Positions 22,161-23,277 of a stretch of 23,277 bases of DNA are shown piece after piece. Numbering within the stretch: position 1 is the first letter of the stretch; each line of letters begins with the position of its first letter. The notes under the pieces were generated by a model. That model made no database searches, was not told where the DNA came from, and saw only the letters and a list, made by a program, of their open reading frames with translations. A program made the translations under genes and the position numbers. This DNA is from CBIHLX01 sp966210935. GTDB lineage: Bacteria > Patescibacteriota > Saccharimonadia > Saccharimonadales > Saccharimonadaceae. The stretch spans positions 1-23,277 of the forward strand of contig CBIHLX010000009.1 in the NCBI GenBank assembly GCA_966210935.1. The letters run 5' to 3'.

Positions 22161-23277
22161 TACGACTCCTGAAGCGCAGGCTCAGCTGCCTCGTCAGGTG
22201 TTTTTACGGTTTCCGTCATGGTATCTTCCGTCCCACCCTTCTCTTCTAGTTTGCCGATAATCGCCTCGACGCCATCGAGTGTCTGTTCACGGGTCATGTG
22301 CTCACCCGGTACGCCCGTCACCTTCTCCATCACATTGAAGCGCTGCTTAAAGAATTCAATTAGCTCCTTGGCCTTATTGTAGTCATCGCGGTCTTCGGCC
22401 GACAACTCGGACTCGCCGATAATCGCAATGATACCCTTCAGGGATTCGTATTTCTGCAAGATAGCAATTGTTCGCGTCGCAAGCTCGTAGTGTCGTTCAC
22501 CCACCACTTCAGGAGTAAGAAGGCTCGATTTTGAAGCGAGAATATCCACCGCCGGGCGAATACCTTGCGCAGCAACGGCACGGCTGAGAACAATTGTTGA
22601 GTCGAGCTCGTGTTGAATCATCTGCACAGCAGGGTCCGACAGGTCATCTGCGGGCACGTAAATCGTCTGGAGCGCCGTGATTGAGCCATTCTCGTTACTT
22701 GCCAGGCGATCCTGGAATGTCTTCACATCTGAGAAGACGGTTGGTTGATAGCCACCTTCGGCGGGCGTTTGGTCGATGATGGTCGAGACCTCATTTTTCG
22801 CCTGAATATAGCGATACATGTTATCCGCAAAGAGTAGAACATCTTTCTTTTGGTCGTCGCGAAAATATTCGGCAAGCGTAATAGCGGCAAGACCAATTAG
22901 GCTACGCTGGACTGGGTTTTCATTCATCTGACCGAAGAACATGGCCGTTGTTTTAAGCAGGTCATTGTCGCCAAGCGTTTTGTAAAGCTCGTGGCCCTCG
23001 CGAATACGCTCACCAATACCAGCAAACATACTGATTGCGCCCGAACCTTCGGCGACGTTGTTGATAATTTCCATGGTGAGGACCGTCTTACCCACACCAG
23101 CACCACCGACAATACCAATTTTGCGGCCTTTCACAAATGGCGTGAAAAAGTCGAGCACCTTAAGGCCAGTCTCGAGAACAGCATCGGAGCGCAGCTCAAG
23201 GCTCGTCTCTTGGAAAGATGGTGAGAAGATTGGTCGCTTTGGCATCTTGGCAAGCGTCTCATCGTCGAGCTGTGGCT
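22160..23277 (-). CDS. atpD: F1Fo ATP synthase beta subunit (C-terminal ~370 residues; 5' end outside window)
   Basis: Catalytic F1 subunit. The reading frame continues to the window edge (PQLDDETLAKMPKRPIFSPS), so the ATG at 23245 is internal. The P-loop GGAGVGKTVL, GIGERIREG (catalytic Glu plus Arg), Walker B LLFADNMYRY, GGYQPT, YVPADDLSDPA and the DELSEED-like SELSAED are present, so the site looks active. Divergent points are QTPAEGGYQPT instead of the usual MPSAVGYQPT and ASKSSLL where most have DSTSRIL. The C-terminus is extended by about 30 acidic residues. About 100 N-terminal residues are missing from view. Other atp genes should lie upstream, beyond 23277. Confidence 0.95.
   Translation of the reverse strand, partial: PQLDDETLAKMPKRPIFSPSFQETSLELRSDAVLETGLKVLDFFTPFVKGRKIGIVGGAGVGKTVLTMEIINNVAEGSGAISMFAGIGERIREGHELYKTLGDNDLLKTTAMFFGQMNENPVQRSLIGLAAITLAEYFRDDQKKDVLLFADNMYRYIQAKNEVSTIIDQTPAEGGYQPTVFSDVKTFQDRLASNENGSITALQTIYVPADDLSDPAVQMIQHELDSTIVLSRAVAAQGIRPAVDILASKSSLLTPEVVGERHYELATRTIAILQKYESLKGIIAIIGESELSAEDRDDYNKAKELIEFFKQRFNVMEKVTGVPGEHMTREQTLDGVEAIIGKLEEKGGTEDTMTETVKTPDEAAEPALQES

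Noticed and set aside
1..23277. CRISPR array, insertion sequence, tRNA or prophage
   Set aside because: No spaced direct repeats, transposase, tRNA-like T-loop or phage structural genes were seen. The fibre-like protein has its own TM anchor.
1..23277. UGA recoding (genetic code 25)
   Set aside because: TGA ends well-supported genes here, for example the methyltransferase (2446-2448) and the small membrane protein (5329-5331), and no gene needs read-through.

Overview
The window (23.3 kb, base composition near 50% G+C by eye) reads like an environmental Candidate Phyla Radiation / Patescibacteria chromosome, most likely Saccharibacteria (TM7). That placement is inferred from the divergent but intact F1 ATPase beta subunit, an epsilon subunit cut down to its N-terminal beta-sandwich, very compact gene packing, and a large set of anchored, low-complexity surface proteins. 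TAA, TAG and TGA are all used as stops, so the UGA=Gly code of Gracilibacteria/SR1 is excluded. Taxonomy is an inference and no rRNA is present.

Layout. 1-455: the 3' end of a plus-strand gene with a strong terminator, then about 300 bp without a convincing gene. 456-4405 (minus): AbrB-type regulator plus 14-TM drug exporter operon, a TylF-like methyltransferase, a DUF6766 membrane protein and an alkyladenine glycosylase. 4395-5291 (plus): a YghA/GSP39-type stress dehydrogenase. 5329-6207 (minus): a three-gene operon of two tiny proteins (60 and 46 aa) and a small membrane protein. 6351-7013 (plus): a Crp-family regulator with two CRP-like operators in its promoter region. 7019-11638 (minus): a two-component operon (PAS-PAS-PAS-GAF kinase, Rcp1-like receiver, receiver-kinase hybrid, lone receiver) in which no protein carries a DNA-binding output. 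11738-12603 (minus): GlsB/YeaQ membrane protein and a P-loop kinase.

12711-20703 (minus) is the most interesting part: a surface-protein locus with two DUF916-like (WxL-interacting-protein-like) membrane-anchored proteins, four related secreted proteins that share a C-terminal domain, and an Ig/PKD-domain protein. Next to it, divergently transcribed (20811-21833), is a membrane-anchored fibre-like protein with beta-repeats and a lectin-like tip. The composition mirrors Firmicutes WxL gene clusters without a recognisable WxL domain, and may be a CPR counterpart of that surface complex. The window closes with atpC and the C-terminal part of atpD (minus).

Regulation. Several first genes of transcription units have a -10 box only 6-10 nt before the ATG and no Shine-Dalgarno sequence, suggesting leaderless mRNAs, whereas downstream genes have clear Shine-Dalgarno sites. 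The Crp-family protein keeps the Arg-Glu pair that reads GTGA, and TGTGA-N6-TCACT / TGTGA-N6-TTACA sites lie between its gene and the divergent small-gene operon. Weaker versions lie upstream of the GlsB-like and P-loop kinase genes.
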